DNA from: Bryopsis sp. KO-2023
Lineage: Eukaryota > Chlorophyta > Ulvophyceae > Bryopsidales > Bryopsidaceae
Direction of reading: 5' to 3'
NCBI GenBank assembly: GCA_030272585.1
Contig: BSYQ01000011.1
Location: 4,278,001-4,342,000, forward strand
DNA length: 64,000 nt
Every line of letters begins with the position of its first letter. The first letter of the stretch is position 1. The position numbers were made by a program, and so were the translations under genes. Below are positions 31,446 through 43,984 of this stretch, in pieces. The notes under the pieces are model-generated. The model was not told the origin of the DNA. It ran no database searches and saw nothing but the letters and a program-made list of their open reading frames with translations.

Positions 31446-31851
31446 TCAGTATGCGTTGTTCGAGCACACAGCGCAGACGGCGACACAACAAGATTCCGCT
31501 CCGGGCGTAGACGTCCTGACCCACGCTAATGGCGCGTGCGCACCGATAGAAAAGACGAGCGGCGACGACGACGACGACGACGACGAATCGCCAGCCAGGG
31601 AAAACGAAAAGATCGCGAGGCGCAGCGCCAAGCGCCAGATACGTGGAATTCGAACCAACTGTCTTTCTTTATCGTCAAGGTCACTTGTCGACGAGTTACT
31701 GGGCTGCTCTGGACGTCTTGCGGGTGATAGAACGGAAATGAAGCGCACGAAATTTTGACGAGACGCACGCGGTCAGGAGCGAAGAAAGATCCTGAATATT
31801 GACTATCCAAAAGAGCGCACACATATCTCACCTTTTCGAAGTCTCCGCCAT
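31446..31851 (-). CDS. possible chimeric two-exon gene on duplicated promoter
   Basis: The inverted copy carries the ATG and 20-nt first exon (31851-31832) with donor GTGAGA. A candidate acceptor (CCCGCAAG) at 31717 would join in phase to 31716-31446. The model gives about 97 aa: a Ser/Pro-rich start, a basic hydrophobic segment (RLALRLAIFSFSLAGD), a Ser run encoded by a TCG repeat, and a Cys-rich end. In-frame closure is suggestive but has a one-in-three chance of arising randomly. The plus strand also has a 100-aa ORF here with an Asp run (31456-31758), equally unproved. Confidence 0.25.
31562..31592. repeat. GAC/GTC trinucleotide microsatellite
   Basis: A run of about eight GAC triplets (GACGACGAC...). 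It encodes an Asp run on the plus strand or a Ser run on the minus strand. Confidence 0.75.
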
Positions 31852-32098
31852 TGGTGCAAGCGAAAACGCTGGTTTGGAAGACAAAATAATACGCCCGTTT
31901 CTGGTGTCACGAGTTTCGAGCTCCGCGAGCATGCGTCCCGAGCTCGGGGTCTCGTCGTCGGTCGTGGGGAGGACGGTGCGACATGGGGACGATGCGTGCA
32001 GGTCTCACGCGAAGGGTTCATGTGAAGTGTACAATGACCAGGAAGTGGTATTTTTCGGGGTGTTCATTTGGACCAGGTTTTGGCGCAATCCATAACTC
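31758..32098. repeat. inverted duplicate, copy 2
   Basis: Reverse complement of 25990-26327. The match ends at 31758 next to ACGCACGCGGTCAGG and at 32098 next to CCATAACTC. The flanks on both sides are unrelated to the other copy. Confidence 0.92.
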
Positions 32099-32706
32099 CT
32101 CACCATCGTTCATCGCACATCAGTGGCCACTGTGCCGCTCCGACACTGCTCCGCCACATTTCCTGCCTTGTTTCTCACGACACTCTGATCCTGGGGTGGT
32201 GCAGGACATGGTGGTAGTGTTCTCACTAAAGACTTGTGGCTGCTTCTTTCGTAGATAATTTGTGTCATACCTGTCAGCAGGCAGTCAGTCATCGGTGTGG
32301 GTGTCCTTTTTTCAAACGAAATGCAGCCACAGATTCGGATTTTTTTGGGGGGACGTGGACAAATTCACTTTGTTCCCTTTCGTGGCCGATATCCTTGCAT
32401 TCATAAATGCCCAATCCACCACATCCCGCGGCGCCTCCCCAGGTACTTCCTCCCTAAACAGAAACAGTGGCGGTCCTTCTGTCACCTCTGATCGGGTATA
32501 TTTCTTGCTGCACCGCGTGTTCACCCTTTAGTCGTGCCCTTGCTGGACTGGTGTTACCTGAAACGAGATGTTGAAGATTTTCTCCGCACGTACAGAACTT
32601 ACCCTACCCTTGTTTGAGCGACTTCTGCAAGCATAAACACGCCCAGAACCTTGACCGCTTTTCCTGAAATCATGAGCAGAACCTTCGTCGCCGGCACCTG
32701 CACAAG
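32099..32706. other. intergenic DNA / promoter of secreted protein gene
   Basis: No supported gene. The last part should contain the promoter of the gene starting at 32707. Confidence 0.4.
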
Positions 32707-34520
32707 ATGAACCGCTTTCAGCAAAGCGTGATCTCCCTGGTTCTCTGTTGCTCGCTTGCGGTGGTGCAGAGCGTCGACATCTGTGATATCGGGTGTGTGC
32801 AGAACATTTTCGCGAGCAGCTGCGGGTCGGCGGAATGTGTGTTCGGGTCAAGTGATCCCGATTCGGTGAGTGCATGAAAAAGGGAGTCCTTGTACGCTCT
32901 TGGCAAACGTTTGCTTGCAGACCGTACCGCTGCAGCATTTTTTGTTTACTGAAACGGGAGAGCAAGGGTTGACAGCTCTTTTTTTTTTCGCGTGTTGCAG
33001 CTGAACTCTATCTGCACTCCAGGCTGCCGAGTTGCGATTGCTGGCGATTCTCTGAGCAGTAAGTCTTCTTATGTGATGCTGTTTGATATCTCGAACAAGT
33101 CACTCGAAATCGTGCCGTGACTTCGCACGCGCGGCCAAATCAGAGATTCAGACAGCCCTTCCACGATGTCTAAATATCAATCTTGCTCAAAATCCTGCAG
33201 GTTGCCTGTTCGAAACGGAGGGGATCCAGCATCAGGGTGTCCAGAGGGATCTGGGACAGTTGGTTGACAGTCTCTGCAAAAGCCGTGGTTTGTCACTGGA
33301 TGTAGATGCTTTACTTGCTGATGAGGCAGCTGCCAAGGTGCGCCCAATTTCAACACAGTGCTTCCACCCTTGCAGAAAAGGCCCACGACCAAAAATACCA
33401 AAAAAGTGCAAGTCCAATTATCTGTTGTACTTGTGTTTGTTTTTCCAGCTCCTTGCGAGTCGACGACAGATCTCGAAAGGAGAACAAGTGGAAACTTCGC
33501 CTTAATCTGACTAACGTCTTTTCATGAATGCAGGCCCAGGATGAGGAGACAACTGCTGAAACAACAAGTGAGATCGTGACAACCTCAGAGACTGCTGAGA
33601 CCACTGAAACCACTGATGAGGCAACCGCTCAGTCTCCTGAGGAGGCCACCACTGAGGAGGAAACAGCTGAGGTCCCTGAGGAGGAAACTACTGAGGAGGA
33701 AACAGCTGGGGCTCCTGAAGAGGAAACTACTGAGGAAGAAACAGCTGGGGCTCCTGAAGAGGAGACTGCTGAGGTCCCTGGGGAGGAGACTGCTCAGGTC
33801 CCTGAGGAGGAGACTGCTGAGGCTCCTGAGGAGGTAACTGCTGAGACTCCTGAGGAGGAGACCGCTGAGGTCCCTGACATTGAAACTGCTGAGGCTCCTG
33901 AAGAGGAGACCGCTGAGGTCCCTGAAGAGGAGACCGCTGAGGTCCCTGAGGAGGAAATTGCTGAGACTCCAGAGGAGGAAATTGCTGAGACTCCAGAGGA
34001 GGAGACCGCTGAGACTCCTGAGGATGAGGCTGAATTCCCTGAAGAAGAAGCTGAGGTCCCCGAAGAAGAAACTGAAGAGCCAGCTGGTGAGCCAGAAGTG
34101 GAGGTTGAGGAGCCAGTTGAGGAACCAGTTGAGGGACCAGAAGAGGAGGTTGAGGAGCCAGCAGAGGAGCCAGAAGAGGAGGTTGAGGAACCAGCGGAGG
34201 AACCAGAAGAAGAGGTTGAAGAACCCATTGAGGAGCCAGCTGAAGAGCCTTCTGAGGAGCCAGCTGAAGAGCCTGTCGAGGAGCCAGCTGAAGAGCCTGT
34301 CGAGGAGCCAGCTGAAGAGCCTGTCGAGGAACCAGCTGAGCAACCCTCTGCAGCACCTTCCGAGGCACCTGCTGAGGAACCGTCCGAGGAACCCTCTCAG
34401 GAACCTTCTGAGGAGCCAGCTGAAGGGCCTGAGGAGGAGGTTGCGGCTGCCCCTGGACCATTTGTGTCAGACGACGATCTGGAAGAGCGAGTGGAGGCAT
34501 TCCTTGACGTCGATTCTTAA
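32707..34520 (+). CDS. secreted protein with Cys-rich head and long Glu/Pro/Thr repeat tail
   Basis: Exons 32707-32865, 33001-33058, 33201-33337 and 33534-34520; phases close to give 446 aa. A signal peptide is clear (SVISLVLCCSLAVVQS). Residues about 22-120 contain around nine cysteines (CDIGCVQ, SCGSAEC, CTPGC, SCLFE, SLCKS) and may form a small disulfide domain. The last exon (about 328 aa) is repeat: first units like EETAEVPEE/EETAETPEE, then EEPAEEPVEEP units, very acidic. It ends with a non-repeat VSDDDLEERVEAFLDV. Such tails are typical of cell-surface, wall or mineral-associated proteins, but no family is recognised. Confidence 0.85.
33534..34450 (+). repeat. coding degenerate minisatellite (Glu/Pro/Thr repeats)
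   Basis: Two adjacent repeat types within the last exon. An 18-24 bp based type (GAGGAGACTGCTGAGG-like) runs to about 34020; a 15-30 bp type (GAGGAGCCAGCTGAAG-like) runs from about 34080 to 34430. Open frames on the antisense strand here are by-products of the repeat. Confidence 0.75.
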
Positions 34521-37500
34521 ACAGAAGAAAACAAAAGACAGCTTTTAACATTCTTGGACACCCTCGGCACACAACAAACTGGCCTTCTGTCATTTTATTT
34601 CCTTCATGGCTGTGGGAGAGACGTGATTAAAATCTGGTTGTTGTTAAACCACAACACAATGCACAACTGTTGACCGCTCTGGTTGGATAAATGTAATGTT
34701 GTGTATCAGGGCTTGAACTGTGGATTTGAGGGAACTAGTAGATGGGTTAGGTTGGGCTTGCGGGGCTTTTCGTTAGTAAATAAGGACTTATCTCTTTTTA
34801 TTTGAATTAAAGTGCCTGGAGGGTGTCTGTTGCTTTTCATTAAAGAAAAATCACTGGCTTGGGAAAAAAAAACAGAAGAAATCTGTTGTTGGGACTGCTA
34901 TACACTTGGAACACATGTATTAGCAGGAGTTTTGTACATGGGGGCGACTCTTGTACATAGGCCCCACGGCAGAATTTTATTTTGGGGAAACTTGGCTGGG
35001 GGGTTCACATTAAAGGACGGGGAAGTCAATTGTATCGTAATTTGTAGATGGCAGAAGATCAGCAAGTTGTAAGGCATCTATTTTTATTTTTTCTGTGGGG
35101 ACCGTCTCCAGATTGCTTTGCTCTTTGCATCAGACATTGAAATGCAGGTGTTCGGTAGAGTGAACTCCCTCTGAAAAACTTGAAATGTTTTGAAAATCGG
35201 CTCCTTTTCTTTCTTTGTGTTGGAATTTGTTTTTCTTGAGTGGTGGGCCAACGCCATCAGTATCATGTCTGCTGCTTGATTGATTGTCCCCCCCTTCTTG
35301 CTTCCTATGTCTGACATAGACTACCGGTACAACCATGGAGCAATACAATCTGGTGGTTTGAAGGCGTACTTTCGCAGAACTCAGAATTAGTGGTAGGAGG
35401 GATGCACGCTTCATAGTCTTGGGAGTGACCAACAAACTTGGTCCATGCAGTACCACCCTTTTAAACCTAGCCCAACCGGTGCAATGTTACAAAGCCACCC
35501 AACAGTTGCTGGCAATAGGTTCATCAGATCAGAGCACCTCCACAAAACAGGAACACCACTGAAATAGAAGATAAAGATCCCCCATGTCCATACCATTCTT
35601 CTTTCCTTCCCCTCTCTGTACTTTTGCTTCAGTAGACGCCACCCCATCCCTTCACGTCTCCATGTTCATTCAATAAAATAACCATTGACAAAAAAAACCC
35701 AAACTCAAATCAAAAGATCAATTTTTCAGGCCTGATTTCATCCAGCCTTTGTCTCTTGATTTTTGATTTCTTTTCAACTTGAAATTCCCTTCAGCTCCCC
35801 TGCCGAAACAGAGACCAAAATAATCTTCTCGGACATTGCAGTGCAATGAACACCCTCACAACAGCGATCGAATCGTCTTTTCCTGACCTTATTTCAAGGA
35901 ATCACCCATTGGGAAAAAAAATGCAAATTGTTCCAATGTCACCGATGCCTCTCTCACACTTTTTTTTCTCCTTGAAAACAGATGTTTTCCCTTCAGCCCT
36001 CCCCCCCCAAATTTCAAAATTTTTGATTTGGAAGGATTCTCAAGACAAAAAAAACAGAAAAAAGAAAAAAAAATCACCGAAACATGTATCCTGCTTTCTT
36101 GTCATTGCTTTTGCTTGATTCCCACAAAATCCTTTTCTTGACAAATAGCCCTTTCCTTTCATATTCTTGCTTCTTCATCTTTCTCTCTCTTTTCGTTTGT
36201 TATTGGTCACACTTTTTTTTTGGGGGGGGGAGGGGAGAGAGAAAGAGTGATGATATTACCTCTCATGATCAAAATCAAAACTAGGAATAGACATCTTTAT
36301 CATTGTTGCCCTGAGTGTCATCCCCTAGAGAGAAAATATGCATACACTCAAATACATGTGCGTTTTACCTCTCTCCGATTCCGAGAAGCCCAAAATTTTT
36401 CGTCAAAAACAGCGAATAGAAAGTTTTCAAGAAAAAGGAATGGGGTGGATTGAAAAAAAACCCAAAAAAACATGGAGATTTAGACCAATGATTGCTCACA
36501 TTATACCTTTATATTCTTCTCTTGACAAAAAAAAGGGCTGGAAGAAATATCAACCCAAAACCCCAACGAAGGTAAAAAGAGGGGGTTGCATTTTGTTCTC
36601 TTGAAGTTCCAAAGAGCTGTCCTTTCTTGCCTCCAAAATAAAAAATAATAAAAAACGAAAAAAAAACAAAACACGAAGCCAACGAAATTTCTGCTGCTCC
36701 CTATTTCACACAACATTGAGCAGAATTCTTCCCGACTCCAATCCCCTTTTCTGGGGGTTAGCTTTTGACATAGAAATGAGTTTTCTTACTCTATTCAAAA
36801 GTAAAAAGAAAAAGAAGAGAAATCACATTCTGGTCTGCTCATCACCTTTTCATTTCGCTTTTGTTGGAGGAAAAAAAAAAAAAACTGACAAAGAAAATAT
36901 ATCAGAAACAAGAACCCGCACCCCAACCCACTTGATGCCCACACCATTTTTTCAAAGAAACGGAAAGCACACAGTTTTATGGCAAGCCGAGCATTCACAC
37001 TCACAAAAAAAAAAGAAAATCAAATTTAATAAAACATAACATGACCTTACACAAGTAAAATTATTGGTCGAAGATTTCCAAAAAAACTCTCCCTTTTCCC
37101 CATTTTCTTGCTTGCATTTTTTTCTCTCTCTCTTTTTCTCTCTCAACACCACCATCCTTGAATGACATATTTTTTACTCCCCTTTTTTTTTCCTACCCAT
37201 ACCCAATTGTTTTTGCTTTCCTCCCCCCACCCCCTCAAACCCCTCCCTTCTCAATCAATCACTTAAACTAAATACAAAAGACGCAAAAAAAAAGGAAAAG
37301 CACAAAGAATCCTAGTTGTATATTGACTTGTGCCCTTTCAAAGAGAAAGTCTGTTGGAAATTGACTCCTTTTTTTTTCACTTTTTTTTTTTCTTTTTTGC
37401 CTTGCAGTTAAAGTTGTTTTCCTCTCACTCCTTTTTTTCTTTTTCTTTTTTTCATCTTTTCAAATCCCCATGTCTTTTTTTTTGTTGGTTTTTCTTTTGC

Positions 37501-38714
37501 CAGCTTCAAACTATATATTCTCTTTTCTCGTTGATGCATTCACCAAAAAAAATCAAAAAAATGCCATCTCATCAAAAAAATAAACCTGTCGCCATGGCGG
37601 TATAACAATCCTCTTTTTTGTTTTTTTTTTCCATTATTTTTTTTTTTTGCTTTTCCCTTGCTTCCTTCCTTTTTCATCTTTTTTTTTCTTCTTAAAATTC
37701 ATTTCACACTCACACCATAAACCCATCTCTTCTCATTTCCCCGTTCATAATCCCAACAGATTAAAAAAAAACAAAAAAACACCTACCTGGATTTCTACTG
37801 TATTTTGCCCTAACCTTTTCTTTGAAAATATTCCATCCCTCGATTGATTTTTTTCAAGGGCTTTTAGCTCCAGAGAAAGAAAAAAAAAGAGAAAAAAAGA
37901 GAAAAAAAACCCATAAAAAGAACAAGCCGAAACCTGACTTTTTTAATATAAAAAATAAAAATGAAGACAGAAACCATATTGTTCCAAATCATATACCCTT
38001 TCCCCCCCCCCTTCTTTTTAAAATGCTACGCCCCTCATTGGAGGGGAAAAAAAATGCACCCTGGGAAGCAATGTGATGGCTCCAACCAAAAAACAAAAAC
38101 AAAAAGAACTGAATTTTCCAAAAACATTGAAAAAAACACGAAGGGAGGACAATAAGAAAACACGATTGCACGTGATTTTTTTTCCCTTGATTTTATGAAA
38201 TTGGGCTGGATTTGGAAACCAGGCAATCGAAAAAACCACCACAGGGAAAACAAAAGCGGCAAAAGAAAATGGAAATACAAGCTACACATATTTTCTTTTT
38301 TTTTTTTTAACCTCGCCCCCCCTCCCCTCCCCCCCCCCCCCCTTTTTTTTCCCTTTCATACCCTCTTAAAAAAAAACCATCAGCAATTTTCCTTCTCTCT
38401 CCCCTCCCGCTTTTTACAAACCCAAATCTCAACTCCAAAGCAAACACCCCGCTTGCCCCTCCCCACACGTCCAAAACCTCGAAAAGTGTGGATATAGAAA
38501 CAAAAACAAAAGCAAAAAAAACAGCCTTTTGCACCCCTCCAGCATCTTCCAAAAACAAATAGCTGAACAAATCCCAACAGAAAACCGCAAACGGAGGGAA
38601 GGGCATTTTTCGGGGGAGGAGGGGGGGGGGTTGGGTCGGCAGGGAAATATATATGTAAGTTTGAAGCCAGCCCCCCAAATTTTCCTTTCATTTTTTCCCC
38701 CCTTGGAAATCGAC
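34521..38714. other. long convergent intergenic region, low complexity
   Basis: Lies between the stop of the acidic-repeat gene and the stop of the minus-strand kinase gene. From about 35650 it is dense in A, T, C and G homopolymers. No ORF has protein-like composition, and no RNA gene or element terminus was seen. Confidence 0.6.
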
Positions 38715-41700
38715 CTAAAAGCATTCGGAGTAGGTGATGTCCTCTGATCGAGACGATCGAATGCTTTCTAAACTCCGGGGGGCCCCGCTGTAAGACAGGG
38801 AATTCGAAGTCATTTGGACCCAGGGGTGGTCCATCAGTTGTCTAGCACTGGGGCGACTCGATGGCTCCAGACGTAAGGTCATGTTCAAAAAATCCACTGC
38901 TCCGGCTGACATGAACTCCTTAAGCAAACCATAACAAATAGATAAATGAATAAAAAACAGTATCAAAAAAAACATGGGAAAAAGCGCCTCAGGAAACCCC
39001 CTGCAGGATATTTTGTTTGCATAAAAAAGAGTTTCTTGACAGTTTTGCCAGTAAATATATCCAAAAGGATGGAGTGCAAAAAAAAAAAGGTGAAATTTGA
39101 GTGTGGTTACAGGAAAAATCCAATCATTATCGTCAAAGCGTTGAGCCCATACTGGTCATTTGCATTGTCAACAGGTCACATGGGGCTTTCAGTGTCCATA
39201 CATTAATCTGGACATAAAACGAGGGCAAAAAAGCATCATTACAGAACAAATTTTCGATTCTTACCTTCATTTTGATATTGTCCAATGAAGAGCGGATGCC
39301 CCCAGGTGCCTCCAACGCCGTCTGCTGAATTTGAATCATTTCTCCGTGGGTTTCTGCCAAAAAGGGTTGCCTTCCGGTCAAAGCTTCGAAAACAGTCACC
39401 CCCAAACTCCAAATATCCACTTTTTCCGAATATGCAGGAAGATCGCTTTCGGGCACACCTCCATGCACAATCTGACAAAATTGACAAAAGAAATATAAAT
39501 ATATAAAAATGTTTCAAGTTGGAAGAAAATGAAAAGAAAAAAAAAACAAAAAAACCTTGAAAATGAAAGGTGACATTGTATGCGATAGGATGCAAAAAAA
39601 TCATTTTTCTTTCAACTTTTTTTTTATTTCCTGCAACAGGTGAAAAAAATCCGTCACTTTTTCACTACCTATCCAGCCCCCACCACTTCTCCCCATCAAA
39701 AAAAAATAAAAAAATAAATAAAAATGAAAAATGAAGAAAAAATTATAGGAAAAATGCTTTCAAAAAATACCCTGCAGAATATTTCCGAAACAACGAGTCG
39801 CTATCGAAAAAACAGGGAAGCATTGCAATTTTATCAGGAACTTATTAAACAAAAATTATTTGACAATCTTACATCGTCGAACAGCTCGGTGGATGGGGGT
39901 TTGTTGACCATTTCTGGCGCCATGTAGGGCAGGAAACCCTCACGACTGATCAAACTGTCTTCATCCACGATGGCTGCAGAAAATAAATCAATGATCCGCA
40001 GCCGACCACACCCGTCGAAGACGATGTGCTCAGGTTTCAGGTCCCTGACGAAAAAACAAAACAAAAAAACCACCTTTTTACGTTACGTCATATCTAATAT
40101 TTATTATCACATCATCTTCCCCCACTCCCCCTCCAAAAAAAATAGCACCAAAAGAAACCAACTATTTTTGCTTGCTTCAATTTGTGTTTCATAAGCATTT
40201 GTGCTGAACTCACCGGACGACAATGCCTTTGTTGTGAAACCAGGCCAACACCGTAAGAAGTGGTCTGACCACCAATTTTATACAATATTTTTCGGACAAG
40301 CGGCCGCCGTTTGAGACCATGTGGCTGATGAGGGTGCCTCCGGTGCACTCCTCCAAAACGGCGATCGCTTGATGGGTGTCTTCGAAAGAACCCAACAGTT
40401 GGACTACACCTTCTGTCCTGAAACGTAAAAAACAATCAAAAAGAAAATTCGTAAGCAATCGTTGAAACGATCCACTGACCCACCCCCCCACCCCCTCCCA
40501 AAAAAAAAGAAAAACAAAAAACAATATCTCCACATGTAAAGAAACGAAGAAAATTGATAAGCTTCTTCTTTCTGTCCAAGATATGATATTCTTCACTTTT
40601 TTTTTTCAATGGGCATGAATTTTTTCCCCCTTAAATACAGGGAGTGGCGTTCGTTTTTGGCACGTTAAAATTTTTGCCTCGACTTGCCCTCACCCTTTGG
40701 CCATTGTCAAAATTTTAATTTCTTTCGTAATATTCTCGTGGAAGATGGCAGCCATGCGATCCTTATCGTAGACCTGACACAGAACATCAAACAAACAGGA
40801 CATTCATCTCTTTTCTTTTTTTTTGCATAGGGGAACGAGCTACAGTGGGTTTTCAGGCACACAATCATTAAAAAAAAAGGAAAAAAAAACAGTTTCTTCT
40901 CTATCCCAAACGACATTTACAATTGATGGATAACATCCATCTCTGACTCCAAAATATCGAATTGACAAAAACATGCCTGCAAAAAAAAGAAAAAGAAAAA
41001 AGTTTTTACTCATACAGAGCGCAGCTCACCTTGAGGACAACACGCTCCCCTGTATCTTTGCTTCTCGCCTTGATGATTTTCGCATGACTGACCGAAAAAA
41101 ACAATTTGGCTGTCAGCAATACATGGCTACAATACGTTACAGGGTACATCTGACCCTCAGGATCCTGCTCAATTTATGTTTGTGTTTATCTATATTTAAA
41201 TTATGCTACCAAGGCTTTCAATATCAACAACACCTTCGGGCATACAAATGGCAAAACATATATATAGATAAATCTGGAGCATATAACAGGCACAACGATT
41301 TGCAAACCACCGACCATCCTCCGCTAAACGGTTAACCAAAAATTTGGCTTTTTCGATCGTGCAAACTAGAACACCACACACACACATATCGCACCTTCCT
41401 CTGTGCGAAGTCACGAAGAAGCTGTAACTCGACAGGATGTTATCCACGCTCCTCAAACTACTCACAGCTTGGACCCCACTTCTTCTCGTACCTGCTGTGA
41501 GGTCGATTGCTGACCGCCTTGGGCGTCTCGGGATGTTATGTGCATAAACATCACTACGTTGTGGAACAAAAAAAAAACACCAGAAAAGAAGAATTCCATT
41601 AAACCCATGTTTAAAAAAATATTGAAAAAAAAGAATCATTGAAGTTTACATTTTTCTATCAACAAACTATTTTTGGAAAAAAAGGGGAAAACACGAGAAA

Positions 41701-43095
41701 ACACCAGTAGTTTACAACAGAAAACGAAATAGTTCGAACACAAATATTACCCTTATCATTGCACTCACATTATAAATATATATATATACAACACTTTTTG
41801 CACCACAAAAAAACCAACCCTCTATGCAAAAGAGTGATATGGACTCAAAAAAAAAACACATTCAGCACATAATTCTTACTTTTCACTTTATTTCTATTTT
41901 ATTTTATCCAGTGGAACTCACAATGACATGCTTTTGGATATCGATGAGGTCCTCGACCTATCCATCGAACTTCTTTTTGATCCAAATGAACTTCTTGGAT
42001 CACCGTCCAAGCTGTACTTGGAAGGATTGCCTTTCCCCGGTTTGCTTTTGCTTTTTGGCCCACCCATCCATTTGTAAAACCACGACACCAGAGCCTCACG
42101 CACACGGCCTACCTTGTTCAGCCTGATTTTGGAGGGAAAAAATTAAAACACGATTTATTTATTTTCCTTGCTGTATTTACGGGAAAAAAAAAGATGAAAA
42201 ACGCTTCCTTGCTATTTTTATTGTCTAATCTATATACAACCCCCTCCCCCCTTTTTTCCCCTTGCAATCATTTTGGAATTTGTTATTTTTAAAGGATGAT
42301 TGGACAGTATTTTTCTATCTGTGTGGTGCTTGAAAAAGCCAATGTTGGATCTACGTGAACTTTCGATCCTAGTAGAGACAAGAAAAATAATGCCCAAAAA
42401 TAGGTAAAAATAAAATAAATCTGTCAGTTATGACTGACACATTTTTGAAAGGCATTTTTGAGTTTTTAAAAACTATTTTCGAGTGCAACAGAAGATCAGG
42501 AAAACTGAAAGAGAGGCAACCAATCACTTTGATTGCGGAACCATCAAAAATTAATAATAATATTTTGTTTGGGGGGGGGGAAGGGGGAGAATTTACACAC
42601 TTATTTACAGAGAAGAAGTTACTGAGGTTGCAGAAGGTTCAAATTGTTTCAAACACTTTTTTCACCCATACAAGTAAAAAAAAATAAAAATTGCAACTGC
42701 AACTGCAACGGAACGAAGTTTCGACTGTGGCGTTATCGTTTTTGTTTTTTCAGAGACCCTCCCCCGCAAAAAAGAAAAAAACATGCAGACCCAGGAGCAG
42801 AAATCGCTACAGGCGTCAAGTTCGACACAAACGATAGGAAGACCCCCCCCCCGCCTTGCATGACGACCATGAAAAAAAATATCTTGAAGTAAAATCCAAG
42901 GGTGCATACGACAGAAAAAAAATGCGTCGCCCAAAGAAGGAAAAAAAAAACTATAACGAATAAGAACAAGTGCACTCACTTCTCTTCGCTGATTCGGTTC
43001 TCTCCATCTTTGCCCGGGGTGTTGAACACAGACCCGAAATAACGCAATCCCTCTCTACTTCGCGTCCCTCTGCCGCTCGACGAACTAAACTTCAT
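38715..43095 (-). CDS. protein kinase-like protein with degraded catalytic motifs (probable pseudokinase), 9 exons
   Basis: Exons (minus): 43095-42980, 42122-41922, 41553-41395, 41087-41030, 40773-40694, 40417-40214, 40044-39873, 39471-39265, 38918-38715. Phases close: 466 aa. Residues 1-150 are basic, Ser-rich and probably disordered. The kinase fold spans about 155-445. Kept: beta-3 Lys (VVLK, about 178), alpha-C Glu (ITKEI, 196), Asp of the catalytic loop (274), MAPE (314-317), DIWSLGV. Changed: the glycine loop has one Gly (HRGRSHAKI); HRD is VRD and its Asn is His (VVRDLKPEH, 272-279); DFG is DLF (292-294). The fold resembles CAMK/AGC-type Ser/Thr kinases. Weak or absent catalysis is inferred; a scaffold or regulatory role is plausible. 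Confidence 0.88.
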
Positions 43096-43984
43096 CACAG
43101 AAACCCCGATACCGAAAGCCGACAGCTTTCACCCTTCTTTTTCTGTTCTTTTCTCTTTTTCTTTTACTTTTTTCTGTCCCCCCAATCTTTCTTTCCTCTT
43201 CTTCTTCTGGTTTTGTGATTCGCTGTATCAGCAGGACACCAAAAAAAAGAGTCGGAAACGGGTCGCCTATCGCATAGCTTCGTTCTGTGGATCAGTTCGC
43301 CGTTCTGGCGTGGGTGGTGGTGGGGTTTGGTGGTGAGTGGGCAATCGCTCATGGGGGAGAAGGGGGTTCGATTTTGTGTGGATACGTTCACGGCGAGGGT
43401 GCGATCCGTATCTTTAATTTTCGGCCACGTGATGCGGTGACGTGGTGATTACGCACCGGTTCAAAGCCATTTTTCGTTAATCAGACTCGCTCGGACGCCC
43501 TTCTGGCGAAACGTGTGTGAAAATCCCCACGAATTCACGCAAGAAATCAGTGTTGGTTGGTTGCCGCGGGCGTTACATATTCGGAGCATCCTTCTAACGC
43601 TCACTCTTCTCCCTCCTCTTCAATATTCTCACAGGCGTGGATGGATGTTGGTGCTACCAGATTGGCGTCGAAGCTATTGCCATTGTCGTTTCCACACTTC
43701 CGCCAGTTGTCTCGATAAATTCGCATGGAGCTTCGCCCATCAAAGTCCTATTCACACTTCGGCAGATTCTCGTTGGGAATGCGACCTTGCTTCCCCCCAA
43801 TCCGTGAGATTTCGTATTTATGCTCGCACTGCGTGGGAGTTTGAACGTAGACTTCTCAGTTCTGCAGGGCTTTCGTCGATTGTGTTAAGTTTTTCTACTG
43901 AATCAGTAGCCGCCACTTCCTCATTGTTCGTCTTCGAGAAGGAAAAAGTGGAACGAACACACGCACGAACTTTCCGCGAAAAGA
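43096..43984. other. divergent intergenic promoter region
   Basis: Separates the minus-strand kinase-like gene from the plus-strand secreted gene. It should hold both promoters; no specific motif is recognised. Confidence 0.5.

Noticed and set aside
32528..32965. Minus-strand 145-aa ORF
   Set aside because: Overlaps the promoter and first exon of the secreted acidic-repeat gene, whose signal peptide and exon phases are convincing.
33585..34593. Antisense ORFs of 252 and 288 aa over the acidic repeat exon
   Set aside because: They are low-complexity shadows (Leu/Phe/Trp or Pro/Gln runs) of the Glu/Pro codon repeats on the plus strand, which has a signal peptide and matching exons.
35650..38700. 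Short Lys/Phe-rich ORFs in the low-complexity region
   Set aside because: All consist of homopolymer codons (AAA, TTT) and have no protein-like sequence or splice support.
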